Assembly (NCBI GenBank): GCA_029977305.1
Contig: JAPOLF010000004.1
Location: 1 to 29,366 of the forward strand
Direction of reading: 5' to 3'
DNA: 29,366 nucleotides
Source: a bacterium
GTDB lineage: Bacteria > Chloroflexota > Chloroflexia > Thermomicrobiales > UBA6265
The first letter of the stretch is position 1. The number at the start of each line of letters is the position of its first letter. Of this stretch, positions 15,314 to 21,330 are shown one piece after another. The position numbers and the translations under genes are program-made. The notes below the pieces were generated by a model. That model saw only the letters and a list, made by a program, of their open reading frames with translations. It had not been told where the DNA came from and made no database searches.

Positions 15314-15496
15314 TTAGTCGACCGCCGGGACACCGTCGTTCGCATCGTTCCAGAGGTCCGCGACCTTCGGGCCGAGCGCGATCAGGGCGGTCAGGCCGGC
15401 GACGGCGATCACGCCGAGGACCAGCGCGTACTCAACCATGTCCTGACCCGACTCTTCGCGAACGATCCGGTCGAACAGTTGCTTCATGGAGGTCAT
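15314..15496 (-). CDS. Flp-family type IVb pilin, copy 1 (last transcribed)
   Basis: This is a 60-residue Flp-type prepilin. A short basic leader ends in EESG, then QDMVEY begins a hydrophobic helix (ALVLGVIAVAGLTALIALG). The Flp cleavage motif, Gly followed by four residues and EY, is intact (G17 | QDMVEY), so a TadV-like prepilin peptidase would release a 43-residue pilin. The ATG at 15496 fits the AAGGG Shine-Dalgarno seven bases upstream; an ATG two codons earlier is too close to it. It differs from the other two copies at only a few positions (KQLFDR instead of KQLVER). No assembly genes (tad/rcp) lie nearby, so secretion machinery must be elsewhere. Confidence 0.9.
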   Translation of the reverse strand: MTSMKQLFDRIVREESGQDMVEYALVLGVIAVAGLTALIALGPKVADLWNDANDGVPAVD

Positions 15497-15524
15497 CGTC
15501 ATTCCCTTTCGTGGTGGTTCCGCT

Positions 15525-15549
15525 GGCCGCCCCACCAACTGGGGCGGCC
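15525..15549 (-). repeat. Intercistronic hairpin between pilin copies 1 and 2
   Basis: A perfect 9-bp inverted repeat (GGCCGCCCC / GGGGCGGCC) around a seven-base loop sits in the gap between two pilin genes. No T-tract follows, so it is more likely an mRNA-stabilising or processing stem than a terminator. The next intergenic gap holds a related hairpin. Confidence 0.55.
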
Positions 15550-15574
15550 CTGGTGATCAATCCGTGGGTGGCGA

Positions 15575-15757
15575 CTAGTCGGCCGCCGGGACGCCGCTGT
15601 TGGCGTCGTTCCAGAGGTCCGCGACCTTCGGGCCGAGGGCGATCAGGGCGGTCAAGCCGGCCACCGCGATCACACCCAACACCAGTGCGTACTCCACCAT
15701 GTCCTGACCGGACTCTTCGCGAACGATCCGCTCAACCAACTGCTTCATCGTGCTCAT
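15575..15757 (-). CDS. Flp-family type IVb pilin, copy 2
   Basis: The middle one of three tandem Flp prepilins, 60 residues, begins MSTMKQLVERIVREESG with the cleavage site before QDMVEY. The hydrophobic helix is identical to that of the other copies, and the tail reads NDANSGVPAAD where the other copies have NDANDGVPAVD. The ATG at 15757 is preceded by AAGGA about eight bases upstream. Mature Flp pilins build thin, bundling tight-adherence fibres at the cell surface; that role is family knowledge. Near-identity with its neighbours points to recent duplication or gene conversion. Confidence 0.9.
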   Translation of the reverse strand: MSTMKQLVERIVREESGQDMVEYALVLGVIAVAGLTALIALGPKVADLWNDANSGVPAAD

Positions 15758-15784
15758 CGTGGTGTCCTTTCTTCCCGTTTCCCT

Positions 15785-15809
15785 GGGTGCCCCACCAGCT
15801 GGAGCACCC
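15785..15809 (-). repeat. Intercistronic hairpin between pilin copies 2 and 3
   Basis: A 9-bp stem (GGGTGCTCC / GGGGCACCC on the minus strand, one G-T wobble) encloses a seven-base loop. Its GCCCCACCA and CTGG core matches the hairpin in the other pilin gap, so the intergenic element was probably duplicated with the genes. No T-tract follows. Confidence 0.5.
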
Positions 15810-15828
15810 GATGCATGCGGAGTGGTGA

Positions 15829-16011
15829 TTAGTCGACCGCCGGGACGCCGTCGTTCGCGTCGTTCCAGAGATCCGCGACCTTCGGGCCGAGGGCGATCAG
15901 GGCGGTCAGGCCGGCCACCGCGATCACACCCAACACCAGCGCGTACTCGACCATGTCCTGACCCGACTCTTCGCGAACGATCCGCTCGACCAGCTGCTTC
16001 ACGGTGCTCAT
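15829..16011 (-). CDS. Flp-family type IVb pilin, copy 3 (first transcribed)
   Basis: The promoter-proximal Flp prepilin, 60 residues, begins MSTVKQLVERIVREESG with the cleavage site before QDMVEY. Its C-terminal tail is the same as in copy 1. The ATG at 16011 has the best ribosome site of the three (AAGGAG eight bases upstream). A candidate -10 (TACATT, minus strand, 16080-16085) lies upstream with only a poor -35, inside a spaced inverted repeat. No prepilin peptidase or Tad ATPase gene is in the window. Confidence 0.9.
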   Translation of the reverse strand: MSTVKQLVERIVREESGQDMVEYALVLGVIAVAGLTALIALGPKVADLWNDANDGVPAVD

Positions 16012-16046
16012 CTCGGTACTCCTTCGTTCCGTTGCTGCCGGCGCCG

Positions 16047-16104
16047 CCCCCAGTGACCGCGCCGTTTCGTGACACTCGTAATGTAGGAGGTTCGCCACTG
16101 GGGG
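16047..16104. promoter_or_regulatory. Spaced inverted repeat upstream of the pilin genes
   Basis: CCCCCAGTG at 16047-16055 and its exact complement CACTGGGGG at 16096-16104 are separated by 40 bases and flank a candidate pilin -10 element (16080-16085). They could be a two-site operator or the base of a long leader hairpin. The remainder of this 322-base divergent region (16012-16333) contains weak C-rich/G-rich inverted repeats but no riboswitch that I recognise. Confidence 0.35.
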
Positions 16105-16333
16105 TAATCGCAGAAAAGGCGGAATTCCTGGTACCGCAAATGGAGGATGTTTGAATCCCCAAAACCCCGGTTTCCGCGTCAAATCGTGCAAATCGACCCG
16201 CCAATCGAGGGGTTTGGGACCTCCGGCGACCCTGTTCAAAACCACGTTTCCCCCCCCGACACCTACCATGGAGCCAGGAAATGGCTGCCGAAACCCGCAC
16301 ATCGACCCAAAGAGTCAGAGGACATCCTGCAAT

Positions 16334-17527
16334 ATGAGCAAAGACGCATCAGCAAAGCGCCCCTACCAGCACATCGCGAGCCGTGCCGTGCATGCCGGTG
16401 AACACCAACCCCAGACCGGATTCCGCCCTACAACAACTCCCATTTATGCAACAAGTTCCTTCGGCTATGCCGCGATGGACGAGGCTGATGCGGTCTTCGC
16501 CGGAGCCGTCGATGGCTATGTCTACTCCCGCCACGGCAACCCCACCGTCCGCGCCCTCGAACTCGCCGTCGCCGACCTCGAGGGCGCTGGTGACGCGCTC
16601 GCCGTCGGCTCCGGCATGGCTGCCATCACCTTGGCATTGCTCAATGACGTGCAGGCGGGCGACCATGTCCTCGCCGCCACCGATCTTTACGGTGCCACCA
16701 CCAACCTCATCGAACAGGTCTTCGGATCCCTCGGCGTCACCGCCACCCGTGTCGACGCCCGCAACCGCGCCGCCATGGCCGAGCACCGGCCGCGCGCGTT
16801 CGTCGTCGAGACCATCTCCAACCCCCTCCTGCGTGTGGCCGACCTCCCCGCCCTCGTCGAGATCGCCAAGGCTCATCGCTGCCGGGTCATCGTCGACAAC
16901 ACCTTTGCATCACCGCTCTTGGTGAATCCGCTCCGCCTCGGCGTCGACACCGTCATCCACTCGACCACCAAATATCTCGCAGGCCACGGTGACGTCACCG
17001 GTGGCGTGGTGGCCGCCAGCGCATCCCGCATCGCCGACATGCGCGAGCTCCTCAAACTCGTCGGTCCGATCACCGGCCCCTTCGATGCGTGGCTCACCCT
17101 CCGCGGCATCAAGACCCTTCCGCTCCGCATGGAGCGTCAATGCGACAACGCCGCCGCGCTCGCCGACTTCCTCGCGCAGCATCCGCGCGTCGCCCGCGTC
17201 CACTACCCCGGCCGCACCGACATCGGCTCAGCCGCCGCGATGTTCAACGATCATCGGCGCGGTGGCCTCGTCGCCTTCGAGATCAAGGACGCCGGTCAAG
17301 AGGATGTCTTCCGCGTATTCGAAGCCATGCGCCTCTGCACCCCCGCCACCTCCCTCGGCGACGTCTACACCCTCGTGCTCTACCCCCCGATGTCCACCCA
17401 TCGCGGCATGGCAGACGACGATCGCCACGCCATGGGCATCGCCGACGGCCTCGTCCGCGTCTCGGTAGGCATCGAGGACATCCGCGACATCACCGCTGAT
17501 TTCGACCAAGCCCTCGCCGCCCGCTGA
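16334..17527 (+). CDS. Cys/Met metabolism PLP-dependent enzyme (cystathionine gamma-synthase/lyase type)
   Basis: This 397-residue PLP enzyme is a more canonical family member than the one at 6672-7787. YSRHGNPT (64-71) supplies the phosphate-binding Tyr and Arg from the neighbouring subunit. SNPLLR replaces the usual TPTNP, VDNTFASPLL follows, and the PLP lysine is K213 in STTKYLAGHGDVTGG. The C-terminal block has the CTPATSLGDVYTL and RVSVGIEDIRDI motifs. It acts on sulfur amino acids by gamma- or beta-elimination or replacement; assignment to gamma-synthase, gamma-lyase or methionine gamma-lyase is not possible from sequence. The ATG at 16334 has AGAGGA about eleven bases upstream; the frame is open to 16151 but that extension has no ribosome site and unusual Pro/Lys/Arg composition. 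It diverges from the pilin genes. Confidence 0.92.
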   Translation: MSKDASAKRPYQHIASRAVHAGEHQPQTGFRPTTTPIYATSSFGYAAMDEADAVFAGAVDGYVYSRHGNPTVRALELAVADLEGAGDALAVGSGMAAITLALLNDVQAGDHVLAATDLYGATTNLIEQVFGSLGVTATRVDARNRAAMAEHRPRAFVVETISNPLLRVADLPALVEIAKAHRCRVIVDNTFASPLLVNPLRLGVDTVIHSTTKYLAGHGDVTGGVVAASASRIADMRELLKLVGPITGPFDAWLTLRGIKTLPLRMERQCDNAAALADFLAQHPRVARVHYPGRTDIGSAAAMFNDHRRGGLVAFEIKDAGQEDVFRVFEAMRLCTPATSLGDVYTLVLYPPMSTHRGMADDDRHAMGIADGLVRVSVGIEDIRDITADFDQALAAR

Positions 17528-17532
17528 CCTTC

Positions 17533-17538
17533 TATACT
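17533..17538 (+). promoter_or_regulatory. Candidate -10 element for the zinc-ribbon gene
   Basis: TATACT (5/6 to TATAAT) lies just after the stop of the PLP enzyme and 34 bases before the next start codon. No convincing -35 hexamer is found at the expected distance, so the element is tentative. Confidence 0.35.
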
Positions 17539-17572
17539 CGCCAGACGTGCGAGCGCGTCAGTGGGAGCGGTG

Positions 17573-18130
17573 ATGAGGCAGCGGATGTGCGGCGTCTGCG
17601 GCGAAGTGGTCGGCGAAGCCGTCCTCTTCTGCCCGACGTGCGGCGAGCCCATTCCCACCGAGGCCGCCGACGCTCCACCCCTCCAACCCATCCCCGACGG
17701 TGGCCTCGCCGCGACCATGCCCGATTGGTTGCGCGAGACCCCTACAGCCCCAGCCCCGCCCCCCGTCGAGCCGATCCCTTCGCCGCCAGTCGCCGCAGCC
17801 CCGCGCCCTGCCACCTTGATCGCGGAATCCGATCTCCCGCAGTGGATGCGCACCCTTGCCGCCCACCGCGCCACCGAGAGCGCCTCCGCCCCCGCCGCCC
17901 CCATCGTCGCAACCAAGCGCGCGATCACCCTGCCTCCGGCACCGGAGGCCGTCCCAACACCATCTCACGAAGAGCGGACGATGCATCAACCAGGCGAACC
18001 GCACCCTACCGAGTCCGACGAGACGGCGACCGCCAACTCGGGAGATTCAGGCGCAGCCGATTGGTGGGTGCTCGTCGCCGTCGCGATCATCGTGGTCGCC
18101 GTGACCATCGGCGTCTTCGCCATCTCCTGA
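17573..18130 (+). CDS. Zinc-ribbon protein with C-terminal membrane anchor
   Basis: This 185-residue protein has an N-terminal zinc ribbon with paired cysteines, CGVC (C6, C9) and CPTC (C20, C23), spaced as in small zinc-ribbon domains. Residues 30-160 are a Pro/Ala/Thr/Glu-rich, probably disordered linker containing two short DWLRET and PQWMRTL motifs. The end (about 163-185, WWVLVAVAIIVVAVTIGVFAIS) is one transmembrane helix with almost nothing after it, so the ribbon should face the cytosol as a tail-anchored protein. No specific function is recognised; similar architectures are common hypothetical proteins. ATG 17573 has GGGAG a few bases upstream; a GTG four codons earlier is possible. 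It is convergent with the gene at 18199-19248, with a hairpin between them. Confidence 0.8.
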   Translation: MRQRMCGVCGEVVGEAVLFCPTCGEPIPTEAADAPPLQPIPDGGLAATMPDWLRETPTAPAPPPVEPIPSPPVAAAPRPATLIAESDLPQWMRTLAAHRATESASAPAAPIVATKRAITLPPAPEAVPTPSHEERTMHQPGEPHPTESDETATANSGDSGAADWWVLVAVAIIVVAVTIGVFAIS

Positions 18131-18149
18131 TCGTCGACCCACAAACGGA

Positions 18150-18175
18150 GACGGGGCGCCCTGCGGCACCCCGTC
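18150..18175. terminator. Terminator hairpin between convergent genes
   Basis: GACGGGG (18150-18156) pairs with CCCCGTC (18169-18175); after one C-A mismatch a GCC/GGC inner stem closes on a four-base loop. It lies 20 bases beyond the zinc-ribbon gene stop and 24 bases beyond the stop of the convergent gene, so it can serve both. No T-tract follows on either strand. Confidence 0.55.
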
Positions 18176-18198
18176 GGTCCGTGCGTTGTCCGGTGATG

Positions 18199-19248
18199 TC
18201 AGCGCGGCGCCGGAGTGAACCCTGCGTCCTGCGCCTCTTCCTCGCTGCGGAAGCAGAACTCCGCCACCGTCAGGTTGTACGACGGTGAACTCGGCAGGTG
18301 GTACAGCCGCGACGACTCATTGCCCTTGATCGGGTGCGTCCCGGGACACGTGAACTCCCCGGCCGCCCCCTGCCGCGGCGCCACCGAGTGCTTCGGCAAC
18401 GGTTTCCCGGATCGGGTCGTCATCGGCACCGGCGATTGCTCTTGCGGCGTCCGCGGGGGCGTCGCCACGAGGATCTTCGGGAGCACGATTTCGGCGATCG
18501 GCTTCGGTGCCGGGTTCTTCACCCTCCGCTTCTTCGGCGGCACGACCTCCGCCGGAGCGGCAGGGGTGATCACCGCCGCCGGAGTGGTCACCGCTGCCGC
18601 CTTCTCAGCCGGTTTGGCAGCGGGCTTGGCGGGAGCCTTCTCGGCCGGCTTGGCGGCGGTCTTTGCCGGAGCCTTCTCAGCCGGTTTGGCAGCGGACTTG
18701 GCTGGAGCCTTCTCGGCCGGCTTGGCAGCGGACTTGGCTGGAGCCTTCTCGGCCGGTTTGGCAGCGGACTTGGCGGGAGCCTTCTCGGCCGCCTTGGCCG
18801 CGGACTTCGCCGGAGCCTTCTCGGCGCCTTTGGCCGGAGCCTTTGCAGCAGGCTTGGCGGTCGCCTTCTCAGCAATCTTGGCTGCTGGCTTCACCGCACT
18901 CTTGGCAGGTGCCTTCTCCGTGGCTTTTGCCGTGGGCTTCGAGGCCGCCTTGGCCGCAGGTTTCTCCACGGCCTTCGCCACCGCCTTCGCGGCACCCTTG
19001 ACCACCGCTCCCGCCTTCCCGGCCACGTTCTTCACGGCGCTGCCCGCGACAGCCTTCGGTTTCTTGAACCCGGCAGCCTTCGCATCAGCTTCCGTCTCGA
19101 AGCAGACCTCAGCCACTGTGGCGTCAAAGTTGGGCGACTCGGGGCTGTGGAACAGCATCGAGTCCATGTTGCCTTTCACGGGGTGAGATGCGGGACATTT
19201 CCCGCGCGACGGAGCTTTGGCACCCTTCGGGAGCGCGACCTTCGCCAT
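18199..19248 (-). CDS. Histone-H1-like Ala/Lys/Pro repeat protein flanked by two CP..HP.KGN ('sunset'-like) domains
   Basis: This 349-residue protein has three parts. Residues about 18-62 form a small domain: CPASHPVKGN, then FHSPESPNF, TVAEVCF, and an Ala-rich helix ending AAGF. Residues about 66-220 are an Ala/Lys/Pro repeat resembling bacterial H1-like tails, made of 12-residue units such as AEKAPAKSAAKP. A proline-rich, basic linker (PPKKRRVKNPAPKP) follows, and residues 301-344 repeat the first domain (CPGTHPIKGN, LYHLPSSPSY, TVAEFCF, DAGF). I believe this small domain is what databases call a 'sunset' domain; that name is from memory. No signal peptide or membrane segment is present, so a nucleic-acid-binding cytosolic role is plausible. 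AGGAGG lies ten bases upstream of the ATG. A related gene lies 208 bases upstream. Confidence 0.85.
   Translation of the reverse strand: MAKVALPKGAKAPSRGKCPASHPVKGNMDSMLFHSPESPNFDATVAEVCFETEADAKAAGFKKPKAVAGSAVKNVAGKAGAVVKGAAKAVAKAVEKPAAKAASKPTAKATEKAPAKSAVKPAAKIAEKATAKPAAKAPAKGAEKAPAKSAAKAAEKAPAKSAAKPAEKAPAKSAAKPAEKAPAKSAAKPAEKAPAKTAAKPAEKAPAKPAAKPAEKAAAVTTPAAVITPAAPAEVVPPKKRRVKNPAPKPIAEIVLPKILVATPPRTPQEQSPVPMTTRSGKPLPKHSVAPRQGAAGEFTCPGTHPIKGNESSRLYHLPSSPSYNLTVAEFCFRSEEEAQDAGFTPAPR
18599..18838 (-). repeat. 36-nt tandem repeat array coding for 12-residue Ala/Lys/Pro units
   Basis: Six consecutive 36-base units start at 18599, 18635, 18671, 18707, 18743 and 18779, followed by a 24-base partial unit. 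Each starts GCCTTCTC(A/G)GCC on the plus strand and encodes variants of AEKAPAKSAAKP on the minus strand. Units 3 to 5 are almost identical, so the array probably expands and contracts by slippage or unequal recombination. Confidence 0.85.
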
Positions 19249-19456
19249 CTTCCGACTGCCTCCTGATACGAGCGGACACCCTGATTGCTCTGCTAGCCCG
19301 ATCTGCCTCCCGGCATCGGGCCACGCACATGCTCCCCCGGTGAAATTGCTGCGAATACTCGCACAACTTCACGGATCTTGCACCATTTTCCGCAGAACGG
19401 CGTGATGCCCCCACACCGAGGCCACAATGGCTACCGGTGAACCGGGAGAAATCCGC

Positions 19457-20008
19457 TCAGTCCACCTTCACTGACGCCAACCGCTGGGTGATCTCCGCCT
19501 GCTGCTCCGGGGTGGCCCGCTGAATCATCGGCGGCAACCGGTACCCGGCCGCCTCTGCCGACGCCCCATCCGCGAAACACTCCTCCGGTGAGGTGTGCAG
19601 CCATGTCGCCATCGTCGTGTCGTGGTAAAGCCCCGAATTCACATTCCCCTTCACCGGGTGCGATGGCGGGCATTCCTTCCCGATCGGCAACACCGCTCCA
19701 CCCTTTGCCGGCGCAGCCCCACCGACATAGATTCGGGCGTCCTCCGGCCGCGGCGACGTGTCACCCGGCTCCCGTGGCGGCATCGATTGCGCGATCGCCT
19801 CCTGCTGCGTCACCGCTCCCCCGATCGGGCCCAGCGACCCCGGATCCACCGGCACGATCTCGAAATCAGCCTCCGCCGCCGGTTTCGCTGGCTTCGTCGA
19901 TGGCGCCCTCAGGCCCAACTGCTCGGTCTTCTGCCGGGAGCTCCACCAGCGGTACACGAGGTAGGCCACCACGATCACCACGACCAGCAACAGCACCTTG
20001 CTCGGCAT
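19457..20008 (-). CDS. Membrane-anchored protein with C-terminal CP..HP.KGN ('sunset'-like) domain
   Basis: This 183-residue protein begins with one transmembrane helix (about residues 4-20, LLLVVVIVVAYLVYRWW) followed by an RQK stop-transfer charge cluster. A long Pro/Ala/Glu-rich segment leads to a C-terminal domain with CPPSHPVKGN, GLYHD, SPEECF and AEAAGYRL, clearly the same domain found twice in the neighbouring 349-residue protein. The two genes are co-oriented and 208 bases apart, suggesting shared function and common origin. The ATG at 20008 was chosen because GGGAG precedes it and the membrane helix then starts at residue 4; an ATG at 20035 would add nine residues without a ribosome site. 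The molecular role is unknown. The 208-base gap shows no other gene that I can support. Confidence 0.82.
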   Translation of the reverse strand: MPSKVLLLVVVIVVAYLVYRWWSSRQKTEQLGLRAPSTKPAKPAAEADFEIVPVDPGSLGPIGGAVTQQEAIAQSMPPREPGDTSPRPEDARIYVGGAAPAKGGAVLPIGKECPPSHPVKGNVNSGLYHDTTMATWLHTSPEECFADGASAEAAGYRLPPMIQRATPEQQAEITQRLASVKVD

Positions 20009-20126
20009 AGCCACTCCCTCGACCTTCGAAGCCATCGATCACGCCGCTAGGCGCGATGTTGCCGTCATCCTACCAGTCCGACACCGCGCCCCGGCCCGGC
20101 CTCGCAGCCCATGCCGATCCGCGTGG

Positions 20127-20132
20127 TACCCT
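20127..20132 (+). promoter_or_regulatory. Candidate -10 for a leaderless rlmN transcript
   Basis: TACCCT ends seven bases before the rlmN ATG, and no Shine-Dalgarno is present in between (CGCCGCC). A -10 at this distance would start transcription at or next to the A of the ATG, the arrangement of leaderless mRNAs. No good -35 is seen, so this is tentative. Confidence 0.35.
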
Positions 20133-20139
20133 CGCCGCC

Positions 20140-21270
20140 ATGGACACCACTTCTGCGCCAAGCAGCGCCCCGATCCACCGCCCGAAGCGCCTGCCGATGG
20201 CAGCCCGCCCCCGGGGCTTCTACGACCTCCCCCTGCAAGACCTCGAGGCCCGCTTCGCCGATCTCGGCGCTCCCGCCTATCGCGCCCGCCAGGCGTGGAA
20301 TTGGGCCTATCGCTCCCTCGTCCCCTCCTACGATGCGATGACCAACCTCCCCGCCGCCCTCCGCCGCGACCTCGCCGAGCGCCTGCCGCTCACCACCCTC
20401 GAAACCGTCCGCGATCTCAGCGCCGACAACGGCGAAACCATCAAGACCCTCTACCGCACCGTCGATGGCGAACTCGTCGAAACCGTGCTCATGCTCTACC
20501 CCGATCGCGCCACCGTCTGCGTCTCCTGCCAAGTCGGTTGCGCCGTCGGCTGTGCCTTCTGCGCCACCGGTCTCGGCGGCCTCGCCCGCAATCTCACCGC
20601 CGGCGAGATCGTTGCCCAAGTCGTCGGCGCCGCCCGCCAAGCCAAAGAGCGCGGCCGCACCCTCACCAACATCGTCATGATGGGCATGGGCGAGCCCTTC
20701 CATAACTACGACGAGACGATGAAGTTCATCGGGATCGTCCACGACCCCGATGGCCTCAATCTCGGCGCCCGCCGCATCACGATCTCCACCTCGGGCGTCG
20801 TCCCCAAGATCCTTCAACTCGCCACTGAGCCGCTGCAGGTCAATCTCGCCGTCTCGCTCCACTCCCCCAACGACGAACTCCGCAGCCGCCTCATGCCGAT
20901 CAATGACCGCTATCCCATCGCCGATCTCATGGCCGCCATCCGCGCCTACATCGAGCAGACCGGCCGCCGCGTTTCATTCGAGTACGCCCTGATGCGCGGC
21001 ATCAACGACTCTGACGAGATCGCCCTTCAACTCGCCGATCTCCTCCGCGGCATCCTCTGCCACGTCAACATCATCCCCCTCAACCCTGTTGACGTCCTCC
21101 CCTATGAGCGCCCCGATCCCGCTGGCATCGAGCGCTTCGCCGCCACCCTGGAGCGCGCCGGCATTCCCACCACTGTCCGCTACTCCCGCGGCCTCGAGAT
21201 CGACGCCGCCTGCGGCCAACTCCGCGCCAAGGCGGAGCGTCTCCGCGAAGACCAACAAGCTCCGCGCTAG
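20140..21270 (+). CDS. rlmN: Dual-specificity 23S rRNA/tRNA adenine-C2 methyltransferase RlmN
   Basis: This 376-residue radical-SAM enzyme methylates C2 of A2503 in 23S rRNA and A37 of some tRNAs. The [4Fe-4S] ligands are the CxxxCxxC set C134, C138, C141 in QVGCAVGCAFCATG; the two mechanistic cysteines are also present, C127 (VCVSCQVGC) and C358 (DAACGQLRA), which carries the methyl group in the ping-pong mechanism. MGMGEPFHNYD and the ITISTSGVVPKI and LAVSLHSPND blocks are typical. The ATG at 20140 fits the usual RlmN length; there is no ribosome site, and the frame is open upstream to 20056. It is convergent with the sugar-transporter operon, and a perfect palindrome lies ten bases past its stop. 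Confidence 0.96.
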   Translation: MDTTSAPSSAPIHRPKRLPMAARPRGFYDLPLQDLEARFADLGAPAYRARQAWNWAYRSLVPSYDAMTNLPAALRRDLAERLPLTTLETVRDLSADNGETIKTLYRTVDGELVETVLMLYPDRATVCVSCQVGCAVGCAFCATGLGGLARNLTAGEIVAQVVGAARQAKERGRTLTNIVMMGMGEPFHNYDETMKFIGIVHDPDGLNLGARRITISTSGVVPKILQLATEPLQVNLAVSLHSPNDELRSRLMPINDRYPIADLMAAIRAYIEQTGRRVSFEYALMRGINDSDEIALQLADLLRGILCHVNIIPLNPVDVLPYERPDPAGIERFAATLERAGIPTTVRYSRGLEIDAACGQLRAKAERLREDQQAPR

Positions 21271-21280
21271 GCAAGAGAAA

Positions 21281-21310
21281 ACGCCCCCGGGTCGCGCGAC
21301 CCGGGGGCGT
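21281..21310. terminator. Perfect 30-bp palindromic terminator shared by rlmN and the sugar ABC operon
   Basis: Bases 21281-21310 form a perfect 30-base inverted repeat with no unpaired loop required by sequence (about a 13-bp stem when folded). On the minus strand it is followed by TTCTCTTGCC, including a short T-rich tract directly after GCGTT, so it is a good intrinsic terminator for the binding-protein gene; on the plus strand it ends rlmN. Confidence 0.85.
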
Positions 21311-21330
21311 CTCTGCGGTTGGAAGCAGCG

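Noticed and set aside
15525..15549. Reading the hairpins between pilin genes as intrinsic terminators
   Set aside because: No T-tract follows on the transcribed strand and the genes appear to be one transcription unit, so they are listed as intercistronic repeats.
16135..16333. A SAM-type riboswitch before the PLP enzyme gene
   Set aside because: I looked for the conserved core and paired helices of SAM riboswitches; only weak C-rich/G-rich inverted repeats (16157-16168 with 16209-16218) are present.
18599..18838. 36-bp repeat units reminiscent of CRISPR repeats
   Set aside because: Units are directly adjacent with no spacers and lie in frame inside a coding sequence.
18215..19186. A 323-codon plus-strand frame with regular Ala/Gly/Leu/Phe repeats resembling a repetitive membrane protein
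   Set aside because: Its periodicity is the antisense of the 36-base Ala/Lys/Pro repeat. The minus strand has the ribosome site and two conserved domains.
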